Positions 32,200 through 45,300 of a stretch of DNA of 64,000 nucleotides are shown here, piece by piece (the first letter of the stretch is position 1; the number at the start of each line of letters is the position of its first letter). Location: NCBI GenBank assembly GCA_029964075.1, contig CM057133.1:18810699-18874698 (forward strand). The letters are read 5' to 3'. Made by a program: the position numbers and the translations under genes. The DNA is from Patiria pectinifera (Eukaryota > Echinodermata > Asteroidea > Valvatida > Asterinidae). Under the pieces are notes generated by a model. It saw nothing but the letters and a program-made list of their open reading frames with translations, searched no databases and was not told the DNA's origin.

Positions 32200-35100
32200 A
32201 TAGAATACCTGAATAAATCCTCGTCATCAGAGATGCCCAAAGTGTGACCGTGCAATGCAACTTCCATTTTTGCCATGCGTTGGGACAAATAATTCAATGG
32301 CACGTGATCAAAGATCCACCAAATCAGATGATGGGGATTTCTTCAGGCGTTGTACTATTTATTACATATAACATTCAAATATTTGGGTTAAACTAGATAA
32401 ATAAACAGCTTCTTTGGCATACTCTTCTATCATATTTAATCTATTTAAAATCAAAGAGTTGTTTTTGAATGAATATACACACATGTACACATAGTCCAAG
32501 AGGTTAAACAGTTCGTAGGCCGTAAAACCATCAAAGATTAAGACGTACATACATAAAAAAAATCTTAAAACACCAAAATCCAGACCAAAAAGAAACCTCC
32601 AAAATGACATCAGTAAATATCTGGTTAAATTCTTGAAAATTCATGTAAGGATACATATACTTCTCATTGTACTTTGTAATTGATTTCTCATGCCTCTCAC
32701 TACCTCTGGTTTTAATTCCTTTCTGGAGTTATTTGTGTAAAATGTATAATTTCTCATCTAAAGCGAGATGCAAGTTTTCTTTAAATACGCAGAGGCATTG
32801 TGTAAGCTGTTGTACAAAGCAGCTGCCCCATGACAGACATTCTGAATAATACAACGTACAATATTCCTGCCATTAATGGGGGCCTCCTGCAAGTGTACTG
32901 TGATTTTGTGCTAGAATTGATTTATTGGACAACTGAGGGAAGGGGGGGGGGCGTCCTATGTGTAATTATAAATTTGTAATAATTATAAGTTGATTGTATA
33001 TAAATTGTATTGCCATGTGTATGGCATAGAATAAAATGACAGCCCCGCCTTTCACAAACAATAGTTGCCTATGAAAGTCAATCCATGCTGCATGTAAGTA
33101 CACGTACTTTCTTCACAAAGAAATGGTAATTTTAAATCAAAATTTAACAACGGGTCTCAGCTTTGTACAATCATTCACGATAAAAAGAGACCAGTCAAAA
33201 TCTACTTCTACTTGTCGCAATCAGGTACAGAGCTGCAGAAATTGTCATCGCAATTTGCGATTACAACTTTCCAAGACCAATCTTATCGAGCTGCTGGGCT
33301 CAGAATTGTGCCGTGCACACAAAAACTGTTAAGCAAAGTCAAAATGCCATGTTGTGTATAATGCTACTGACCTGTGATACACTGAATTTTTGTCTGAAAT
33401 TTTTGCTAGACAATATTTGCTGCTTGGCCGTTCCATGAAATTTTGCAATGATAGCTTGACATCTATATGAATACCTGCACATGCAGCACCACATTCAACC
33501 TGTTCAACACTACTAAAACCGCATCAAATATACACACACATGTATATTATACAATGTACATCAAAACACGAAAATCAAACAAATCTGTATACATCAAAAC
33601 AAGACTAAATACTACTGTTTTTAAAGTACATGTAGTGGCAAATTTGTAAAGATCAAACTATAAATTTAGAGCCAAAAGTGGTAAAAACTTGCTTTGAGAA
33701 ACCCTGGTGACACCATTACATATATTATATGTACATGTATGTTTAATAGCCCTGAAGTGTAACAACCTCGCACTTTGTTTACATGTACACTTTCTTATGG
33801 AACCTTGGTGGCTCTCATTCCCAACTGACTACCATAGGAAAGCGCTTGTACATGTAAACAACGTGTTGTGTCATTACATGTTGGGCTATTATCCACTGGA
33901 CAAGTTAAAATAAAAATGTGTGCCGTGTCCTATGCCTTCAAGTCAAAGGTCAAGTACCATCCCACATACAGAACACTGCACTACATTCCCATGTTCCACA
34001 ATCAGGACCAAGAAATTGGTAAATCAAAAGTATTATGAACCTGATGATCCACAAGGCAATTTGGGTAATATTGTGCTGCTGTTTCTACAAGACTACTGAG
34101 AATCACACTGAGGATCACAAATTAAACAGAATTGACTAGTTTGCACTAAGAGCCTGCTGTCAATCAAACATAAAGAGTTGCAATTCTTACAATGTACAAC
34201 ACTATTTTACTGTAGTTACAGTTTTGTATATAATTCGACAGTGGTACAAAATGTCCTCCACTCTAGGTCAAAATATTGGTCACTCCGGTCAGCTTACACT
34301 TGGAATGTGTTTTATTGGTCCTTGTTCCTACCAGCTGCATTGATGACTGCAACATAACACGTTCAAGTTGATAGATATCACTTATATCGTTGGCCGTTTT
34401 GGACACAATAGGGGGGCGCTTATTGAAGTGGGTACATATGAATAAATACTCAAGAGTTTACCCATTCCAATAAGCCAGTTCGGTATTTCAACTGCACATG
34501 CGCACAATGTTGGTCATCGAACGCTCATCGAAGGCACCTGCATGCACAGGGAGACAGTCGCACGACACTCGCATGATAATTATGAGCAGAAGGGGCATGC
34601 GCGTAACATCACGTCAGCGATTTGATTCTGAGTCGCCTTTGACCTGGACTACTTCATCGAGACACCGAACTGGCTTTATATCGGTGCTATTCTTGTGTGG
34701 GCCATACTTCAAAGAGGCTTTGAAGTATTATTGATGGCTTTAAGATTGTCAAGTTGAAGCACTAATAAGTACTATATGGACGAATTTAGTTAAAATACAA
34801 AGAATGTTCTATCGATTTATGAAGAGGATTCACAATGCTTCTCAGAAAAGGCCCAGGAATTCAGGGTTACAGTGAAAGTTAGAAAGGTCGATACACCAGA
34901 CTCTGACAGAGAAACATACACCCGTGTAACACTGTTGCATTCCAGACTAAATTGGGGAATCATTCAAAAAGAAAACATCCCTCTACGACTACCGGTACTT
35001 AACAGTAATTCCAAAAGTCCTTCATAAAATGTCAAGACTGGTGCCTATCTTCCTATATTACCAAAGGAAAGGTTAATTAATTCTAATACGATTGTCTTTC

Positions 35101-35796
35101 AATTGTTAAATGGTAAAAGCTAAAGTTTTGCCCAACTGCAGCTGCCAAATGGTGCGCATTTTTCCCCGGCGTTTGCAACAAAAGCTTGTAAGCAAAGCAA
35201 TTTACTGCCAAAAAAATATATAGTGAATTTATCAGACTGCACATTCCAATTGTCACACACACAAATAAATGATACATACCAGTATACAAAACTGGCCTCT
35301 CTTCACTCGTACTTATCAACATATAAAAAGAAACAACCCAAACGGAAGCCTCCGTTTTGTCTATGAATTAACCAGCTACAAATGTCAATTTGTTTTTCCT
35401 ATTAAAAAGAAAGACTGCCAAGTGTCTGATATTTACCACTCATGGAGTGGTGGTCTGGAGTGTTTTGAAACTTTGGCTTGTTTGTGGCTTTGGCTCCATC
35501 TCTGGCTTCAGAACCATTTAGAATCCTTCAAACATCTGATCTCCTTTAACTGCAATACTTGGCACTTTGGCATCATATGATATGACTTGATGTTACTGAA
35601 ACGGACCACCTGAATTACCAATATTGGGTTGTGCTCCTACCGATGTAATTTTATAAACTCTGTATGCACAGTGTTATCCAAGGGCTTGCAAGACAAAAAT
35701 CACAAGCTTACTGGGACAAAATGACATCAGTGACAGGCAAAACCCACATTGAATGCATCCAACTGATGTATTAAACAATTTGGTTTTATAATATAT
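32200..35796. other. Intergenic DNA between SPATA24 and GNE
   Basis: No gene recognised in 3.6 kb of AT-rich sequence. It contains the small MITE at 33745-33890 and scattered TACATGTA words. Confidence 0.5.
33745..33890. mobile_element. Small foldback MITE, 146 bp
   Basis: AATAGCCC with GTTTACATGTACA on the left (33745, 33777) and the inverted order TGTACATGTAAAC, GGGCTATT on the right (33847, 33890). Confidence 0.7.
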
Positions 35797-36036
35797 ATGT
35801 GATGCGATCAAGCTACATGAGTCGTTTGTCGGGAATTTTCATTTGGAGATACAGGCCAAAATAGGACCACTTCATCACATCTCTTGGTGTTCCGACTTCC
35901 ATAATTTTTTAACTAAAGATGGTACCAGCATGCGGTTTTCACATGAGTAATGCTGAGATTGTGCTCTTTTCAAATCTGTAATAAAAAAAATTGACCAGGG
36001 TCGACAAACGACTCATTTAGCTTGATCCCATCACAT
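35797..36036. mobile_element. MITE near the GNE 3' end, 240 bp
   Basis: Inverted ends ATGTGATGCGATCAAGC, GAGTCGTTTGTCG and complement, about 35 bp with few mismatches, in a TATA-rich target. It lies 87 bp beyond the GNE stop codon and may be in the 3' UTR. Confidence 0.8.
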
Positions 36037-36122
36037 ATAGTGACATAACATCTGAAGCCAAAGTCTGACTTAATCCGAGTTTTCAAAATTCCCCCACAGA
36101 TATAAAGCCTGTCTAGTTAGTT

Positions 36123-36358
36123 TTAGTAGATCCTTCTAGTGGCATACTCCAGGACCAGACTAGCAGCGCCTAGCAGGGCAGGTTCCTTCAGCGTGGAGGC
36201 TATGATTTCTGCATGAGCAGCCGAGGGCAGTGCTTCCTTCTTGACAATGTTACGCACCGCCTCGATGTAAGCAGGGGCTAGCACTCCACACAGTACAACC
36301 CTGGAGGGGTTGAGGATATGAAGAAGATTCACAACCACTGATGCCACCGCCTTAGCAC
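36123..36358 (-). CDS. GNE: GNE last coding exon
   Basis: Encodes [20 protein letters not shown] to the end [19 protein letters not shown], nearly identical in form to the human C terminus; stop TAA at 36125-36123. Confidence 0.95.
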
Positions 36359-39300
36359 CTGCAAAAAATGTTGACAAGAGGTTGGTTATTTTGGTTGAGT
36401 TACTTGATAAGCTAAGACATGAGCTTGCCTAAGGTGGGTTTATACTCGGCGCAAATGCGTATGCAAATAGGAGTTTATGATGTTAGGGCCAAGTGGTGTA
36501 ATGCCAATTTGCAAAGTTGAACACATTTCAGCTCTTGCGTATTGTGTTCATGTGGGCCACTGAAGTGTACGTGAAATGGTAACTATGGTTGCATCAAGTT
36601 GACCTCTGAGTGACTAAAAAACCTTCAGCAGCGTATGGAGTAGAAAAGAGGCCTCTCAATGAAATAGCTGCGCATCTATTTCTCAGTTATGTGCAGAGGA
36701 GGTGGACTGGGTGGGTCAATCACCTGAGCGCCCTCCTAGATCCAACAACGCATGAGACTAAAGTATCTGTTACACACACAGTCTGTAGTCGTATACTTCC
36801 CCAAGACAAATGGCAAGTGTGACAAACTGTCCTTGCTTACCTCTGTCCATGATATCTTGTGCCTTCTGGTTACCCAGCCTGGCGGCTTCCACAAGGTGCT
36901 TGGCTGTTATCTTCTCGTTATTCTCCAGATGGCCTCCCTCAGTCAACAGGTTGCCCTCTATTAAGGAAGCAAATGACAGTCCAGTTTCAAGGTAATAATA
37001 GGACAGGAAAAATGACACGCTTTGGACCCTAAATTTATTGAATGACCCACGGACACATAGTGTATTCGAATACCAATGGCACAAAGCAGGCACAATTAAT
37101 TTTATGCAGAATGTGCAAAAACTGCATGAGTGCCAAGCAACAGCTATGCGTTCAAGTCCCTCCCAACTCCTGTTTGTTAACAAGGCTGCTACTCCTATTT
37201 AGAATAGGCTCCCTGCCAAACTCTGTCAAATAAAATCCCGACATCTTCATGAGATAGCTGAAATTCCAATTACATGTACTTTGCTAGTTCACTTGATACT
37301 GGGACATGACTCTTGCTCGTTACTATTTGTTTGTTTTATGTATATGCGCCTTGATTGGTTTTCTAGATAAATGCACTGTATTAGCCACATATAGACTGGC
37401 GATGAGGTCACTAGTGCACGTTAATCCACCCCGAGTGACCATGAGAGGGCATTTGTGGTCACTTACAGGTCCAACAGGCCATAGACGTGCCCAAGTGACT
37501 GAATAACGCCAGTCAATCTGGGTTTTTTTTTTATAACACACCACAATCACAAGAAAAGAAATTTGTTTATAGTTTTAACTGAACTGGTCTAATTCAACCA
37601 TTACTTGCTTTCAAGTACACTGTAAGTGCTTTTTATGTTAAACAATTATTTGCTTTTATACAGATTTCTGTTTCCATGGTGAACGCCTGTACAAAATTTC
37701 CTTAGGGTGCTATATCCAGGGAAAGATTGTCCAGTATAGTGCCTGACTGGCAACTATACTCCAGAAATTGCACGCAGACACGCATCTACAAAGTGGTTCA
37801 TGCGAAACGCAAGTTTTATGCGCTAGCCTACATTAGTGAACCCCACGTGACCGTGTTTTAGCCAACCAGGATAAAGCATGTGTGAGAGGCGTGTTATAAA
37901 AGTCACTATTGTTATTTGTATCATTATTTATTGAGGTAATATTCAACATCTGCTATTGCTGTAATTTTCAGAAATGGATGGATTTGGGGGTTGGTATTTT
38001 GTAGCAAATATTATTACACTGACCCATTTAAAGTTTTGTGTTCATAGATGCTGGAAAAACCAAGAAAACATGCTGTTCTTGTAGTCTGGTTCCCTGACCC
38101 TACTTCAGATGAAACGGAGCAAGTTATAGATGTCAGGAAATGGTCAGGTCAGGGAACCAGACTAGCTGGCTTGCACCCCATTCACGGATGTGTAACTGAT
38201 TGCGAACAACATGCGGACTAACTAAATTTGCTGAATTGTGGGCAGTATTTTGAAAAAAGCAACAATGGTCGGCCGACAATTGTTGGAAATGGAAACAAAT
38301 ATTCCATGTTTCTTGAAAATGAGAGCACGCCAGGTGCCATCATTTCACAGGATGCTTGATACTTCACTATCAGTCAAGTAATGTATTTCAGAATAATCTG
38401 GTAGTTTTGTTTTCTGATTTTTGCAAATGTTGTATATTACCTTTAAGTGACGGGTTGCTATACACCGTCTCCATTCTTGTTTCAAGTACTGCACTTACCT
38501 TCATGGAGCCTCTGTGCTTCTTTCTGCAGGGCTAGTCCTGAGCTGTAAGCCTCAACGCAACCGGTGCCTCCACACTGGCAGGGTGGTCCTTCCAAGGAAA
38601 CCTTAGTGTGGCCCAGCTCAGCTGCACAGAAGTCTGTGCCGTGGATCAGTCTACCACCCAGAACAATACCTCCGCCAATCCCTAATTGCAAGCATTAAAG
38701 CAAATCATATTGATGTAAAAAGCGTGGTAGGATAAATACAACTCTCCAATGGTGTTCTAATGCATTATTTGGGCCGAATTGGCACTTTTCATTCGCTTTT
38801 TGGAAAGGTCGTAATGGATAAACCTTACATGTAAAGTATTAAGTCATTGTTCTGATTAGTGAATCAGAATGCAGTAGAGCTGTGCATTTTCAATAATTTA
38901 GTATTTGATTATTCCAACTCAGATTTGATAAATTCAGTTTTGAAAGACACTGGTAAAGTTAAATATGTGCCAGCCTAAACTGGCCACCGATCAAGATTTG
39001 CGTGCAAAACTATGCTTGTCAGAAATTAACAAAGGGTTTATTACAGTAATATAAAGAGCAGGTATTGATATTTAAAAAGAAGAAATTTGAGCTAATATTA
39101 TTCCTGGAAGCTCTCAAGCCATGCGCTTTAATGCCTTTCAACAAAAGTGTGGCATTTGACAAACAATAAAACCACACAAGTTACTCATTTTTCATCATCT
39201 CATCGAACCGCTCATAATTGACGTGAAAAGATGCTTTGCGCATATTCAGTTGACGATCGAATATTGGAATATACAGGAGTGTAGACAGTTTGCATTTCGT

Positions 39301-42300
39301 TTACTACAAGTCGCCAGGCCTGGTGGGTACCAACTCACCAGTTCCCGTTGCTATGGTAACAAAGTCTTCCACTCCTTTCCCGCAGCCAAAGGCACGAACA
39401 CCGAGGGCAGCACAGTTGCCGTCGTTATCCACCCAGACTGGCAGATGCAGCATGCTGGATATAGGGGTTCTCAGGTCCACCTCCGACCAACCTTCAGCAA
39501 AATGGACATTATGGACACTCATTTTAAGTCAAATCATATTCAAAGTTAGTGATGAAAGCGCTCAATAGCTGAAATGAAAAAAAACCTTCACATTTAGAGT
39601 CTATTTCCCAATAAGGTTTTATGGCTCCTTATCTGTTGCAGTCTTTAGGACAGTTGTAACGATCCTTGCAAAGTTAATTTCTGGAATGTTGGAATTTGTG
39701 ACTCTGATGGTAGCCTATTTCATAAATTCCTAAATAATTGAACTTCCTAGAGCTCATTACAAAGGTGCACAGTAAACAATTTAAAAAAAAAAAAATTACC
39801 AGATTTTTGTGGTGAGAAACAAAACAAATGCAGATTTTGAGGTTTTCTGTTCACTTTCAAACAGTTCAATTAAATTTAATGTATTTAGTTGACAAATGAA
39901 AACAGAGAACATACAGTAAAAAAAAACTTTGAATGCAAAAGGATAAGAGACATAAGCACACAATTTTGCACAAGATGTACATTTGTATCTGGAAGAGCGT
40001 CCTCTAGTGTCATGTAGTTTCTAGCAGCCCTACCCCCTCCTCACTCCAATATTCAAATTTCCACGGCAGGACAATTTAAGATTTTTGGTCATACACCCAT
40101 ACCCTCCCCTCCTCGCCAACACGGATTTACGCCCCTGCATCCAGTCTCAACTCAAGCCGTGAACTAGGATTGACTTGTGACTGACTGAATTACCAGTACA
40201 GATCCCTGGCAAGGTAATTTGTTTCCTACCTTCTAGAGCTTTAGTGGAGTGCTTGACAACTCCGCCTCTGGGATCCACACGTCCACCCGTGCTGATTCCT
40301 ATCAAGCAAACATTGGCAGTCAGTTTATACAATGCGCCTTGTCAATGAGTAGCACTTAGCATTAGGTTGGAACAAATCACAGGTACATGTACAGGTGAAA
40401 GGACAATCCAGCATTTGCCTCCAGTTTTTAAATAAACGGTAGACACTCTACATTGTACCTGTAGATGGCATTTTGTGACCACAGGTCTTCACGTACATAG
40501 TGCACACACTTCATTTAATCCTGAACATGCTGAACACTCACAAACCACACATACTGGCACTGTACGTGGCAATGCATTTAAAAGAGTCCTGTCCAACTCT
40601 CTGTTTGTAACCATTTACATGTACAATGTACAGTGTACATGTGTACTGAGTTCATACATGTACATGTACCAGTGTTGGAGTACTCATACTCGTTCTCGAG
40701 TACAACTCAACTACATGCAAGTACTCGGCCTGTACTCGACTATCACTGTATCAGTACTCGAAAATTATTTGGACTCGGCCCTTACTCGATTCCTTGCACT
40801 CAAATTTTGGCACGGACTCGTTGGTTTGGACTCGGTACTCGACTCCAGTACTCGGAGTACAAATCGAGTACATTTTAAAAAAAACATTGATTCTATAGCG
40901 TGGTGGCGCGTTGCAGTCCGTATTACGGCCATAGATATAGAATAAATAGACTAGATCAGCAGCGTGTGCATACACCCCCATTCACTGTGCGAAAAATGTG
41001 CGCCATATTTGTGGTCTCTCGTGGACGCGCACAAAATAACATAAAGTCATGTACCGTATTTGTAGCACGTGACCTAGCTCAACGTGTGTGAAACTAGAAA
41101 TTCGCACGGCGAGTATGTTCGCGCTGCGCACAATGTATACATTCCGTTTTCCGTTTCGGTTACGATAATTTTATTTTCTGCAAACTTAAAACTGGTAGTA
41201 AATGCAAATGCCAGTTTTTATTCATACAAACTATGGTATTATTTGTACTTTATGAACTTTTATATATTAAGTTTTCGCGAATAGCGTTGAAAAATGTAGT
41301 AATTTTTGCACACAATTATTTGCTTTTATATTTTCAAGGTAGCCCTAACCCAGCCTTGAAATATGACAAGTAAATATTTGGAATCTGAAGCATTTACTCC
41401 TTTTTATTCACATGAAACGAAGTAAACGCTTATAGCGTAGCAAAGCTAAAAGGTAAAAAGTAGGCCCCCTAATTATTGTCAAATTTTAGCATATGGTTTT
41501 CAGTAAACATGGTAAAAGTGTTTGCTTAATTTTCATTCACACAGATCCGAGTAAAGTGCTTAAAAATTGGTAGTAAAAGCAAATGCCATGTTTTATTCAT
41601 ACCAACATTATTAATACTTATAAGGTATCATTACTAATTTATGCACTTTGTTAATATTAATTCTTCACGAGTGACATTAATAAATACAGTAATTTTGCAT
41701 AGAATTTGCTTTATAATTTCAAGGTTGCCCCAACCCAGCCTTGAGAAATAACAAGTGCATATTTGAAATCTGAAGCATTTACTCTTTTTTATTCATACAA
41801 AACGAAGTAAACGATTATTTTTTTTAAAAATTTATTTGTTTCTGGTAATGAAACCAATGATTCCTCAAAAGTGCCCTAGGCACTGTAGCTCGCAAGCCTG
41901 AAAAAACCTGTGGAGAGAAGACAATGAGAAGAAATTACAGTTTTAGAGGTGGGAGGAAAACCCCAGAAGAATAGTCTGGGGGGAAACCCATGGAATCAGG
42001 TAGGGACTGAAAACCAAATCCACATGTAGACATGTACATGTACAAGTAAGTATTGCTAATCACTATTTAAAATGTCATAAACATAACGGACATTCTGATG
42101 GATGGAAATATAATGTACATGTACATGTACTAGTCAAGCTGAACAGGAGTGAGCTCAGCCTACAAAAAGGCAGCAAATTGTGTTGTTAAAAGGAATATAC
42201 AACATTTGCAAACATCGAAAAATAAAACTACCAAGTTTTTACGAAATACCTTACTAGGATGTTGGTAAATGACAGTCTCAAGCATCTTGTAAAATTATGG

Positions 42301-45300
42301 CACCTGGTGTGAAGTCATTTTCAAGAAAATGGTATTTTTGTAAACATTTCCAACGGTGGTCGGCCGACCAGCGTTGGAAAAACCTAACTATTTTTCAACT
42401 ACTGCTCCAAATTTACCATTTTTTTTTCAGTCCAAATTTTGTTTGCTATTGGTTACATGTTCATGAACGGGTGCAGGCCAGCTAGACTGGTTCCCTTGCC
42501 TTACAATTTTCCATCATCTATAAATTGATCCATTTTATCTTTACTGGAGTCAGGGAACCAGACTACTTGAGCATTTTTGTTTTTCTTGGTTTTTCCAGCA
42601 TTTTCAAACACAAAACTTCAAACATGTCAGTGTAACAATATTTGATCTATTATACTAACCCCTCAAATAGTTCATTTCTGAAAATTACAGCAAAAGCCAA
42701 TGATGTACATTCCCTTTAAAAGAAATGCAGTGGCTATTTTTTGATTGAGGTATAGAAACCAAATTTCCAACAAAACACATTCATACAATATGTTCACTTG
42801 TATGCATGCTTTACACGTTCTTTTCATAACGAAAGGGTTGAAAAGGTTGTTAGAAGCCAATTCAGTTGCATGAAAACCAACAACTGCCAGCTGCATGCTG
42901 ACGTGGACATTTAACAAAACGGGATATCATCCATGATCCAACTATCATCTGGCATGTCTGGTGTAAATGACTAACTATTTCAATGAATGCAAGACAAGCA
43001 ACTGATAAGACGTTTGCATGCATTATTGATTCAAAAGCCGCCAAATTATTAACAGATGGGCAGTTGTGATGAGTTGTTTAGGGCTGACAGTGAGATTTTT
43101 ATCTTTTTTCAATTTAAAATTTATGTTCCATGAAATTAAATTTGGTAGGCCTACCATATCAAAAATAAAAATACCTTAGTTTGATAGGTCAGTCAATCCA
43201 TGGAGTAATAAAATGAATTTAATTCCTCCCGTGAAGGTTTCATTGTTGATGGAAAAACCCTAAACTACAGGGAAAAATATTGACTATATAGATGAAATAA
43301 CTGACTCATAGTCTACAGATAAAAAAAACCCAGGCCTTCTCAAAGGCATCAATTCACATGCAAAGCATCACATTTCAATGTTTAATAAAATTCTTCAGAG
43401 CACCCATCACAGCACAACTACCCAACAAAAACAGTCTACAAATTCGCATTCACTTTCGCTTTTGTTCTGAGTATGAATGGACCTTTAACTCTTTTGTATA
43501 TCTGGAAGGATGAGTTGTGCCCTTGTTTCTTAGATCCTATCAAAATCAATCAATAAATGCCGAAACACATTCCGAGATATCTTAGATTGGCAAGACTCAC
43601 CTACTCCAAGGACTCGACAGTTGAGTGATATGGCCTTCTGTGCCAGATTCATCAACATCTCCAACAGTTTGGACATGCGCTCCTCATTAGTTTTGGGGGT
43701 TGGGTTCGATGTCTGAACAAGTATATCCCCCTGGTGAGAAAGTACGTATCCAAAGTAAGCTCAATCTCACTGAAAAATGAGACAAGACTATAGTGACTCC
43801 ATTTTTTCAGAGGTACCAATTTCAGTTCCCAACAGAATACATGTAGATTCTGGGCACTTCAGAACAAATGTTGTGACAGATATATTTTAAGTAAGGAATT
43901 ACATTTCTTAACGACAGGTTATTGATTACGTAATATGGTTCATTACCCTAGCCATATTGCTGGCTTTTGTCCCATAGTTTTTTTCTAAATGGCAGATTTG
44001 GAATCAATTCAAAATGGAACTGTGTCTCCTGGATGAAAACAGAATCGATTCCAAAAGAGTTGGAGTCATCAAAGCCAAGTCAAAAGCAATTTGTGTTTGG
44101 ACAAAATAACAAAAAAAATTGAAGGTTATTGTTCAATTGTCTCAAAATTTGACAAATGAAAGACTTTCCTTGTATTTCTAATGTGTCGTAAATAAATTTT
44201 ACAAATTTTCAGCATGCAGATTTAAGCCGGGACAATAAACTAACATGTGTTTTTAATGGGCCTTCCAGTAACTTTGAAAAATTACAATGTATGTACAGGT
44301 ATACCTGTACATACCCACTGTGTCTCATGGAAATATTATTCACTAATTTTTATTGCAACATCAGCCAACGCAACACATCCACTTGGTCCACTCATTTTTT
44401 TTGTAACATTTCTCGCAAAACAGTGTGCTTAACAACCAGTAGGGTTATACACATTTTTAAAGGTGAATAGGTCTCCAAAAGGATTTCACACAATACCGGT
44501 AGATAGATTTTACTCAAAAACCAGGATTTTCCAAGGTATACTTACGTATAAATCTGTCGCAATTTAAAGTATTTTGTAAGAGATATTTGGTGGGAATTTC
44601 AACCCAGGAAAAGCAATTCTGGTTAAAATAGGAGCATTTTTAAAATAGCTTTCGACCCTCTCACAATTTTATACACAAGAACAATGCGATGTCTCCACAA
44701 GGATGCAAATTTGAGTATGGGTGTACACAGAATGTGTAGAAAATAAGCTGTGATAAAAACGAACAGCATTTTTTGCGATTAGCAAAATGAACCAGAGAAA
44801 AAAAGGCTTGGCAAGGAATTCATAAAGGCACTACATGTACCATTTTGTTCTTTCAGAGAACTTTCAGTATCAATTGAACTAAACTTGGAACGAAAGCGAA
44901 CGAGAACTCGCACTGCAAAAGTTGTACACATTTCAACTCTGGCAAATTTTGCAGTCAATGTTTCTTGATGTCACATTCGCTTTGAATTCGCATTCGTGCC
45001 AAAGTATGAATGTACTTAATTTTACTTCACTTGATCTTGTTAGTCTTTAGCTTTGCTCAAAAGCATGTACATATATGAGAGGCATTCTCGCAAAATGAGA
45101 CAGAACTGGGTTGAGATCGAAATGAGGGTTTGCAGGTATTAGAAGAGAGAATAAGATTTTCCTTACAATCCTGTTTGTTGCACTTCAATCAGACATTCCG
45201 CTGACAAATTATGGCTGTTTAAATTATGAATTTATCGACATGTCAAAAAAGTCTGAGAGAATACTGAGAAAAAGGCCTGTAAGATTTGACTGTTTTATGG

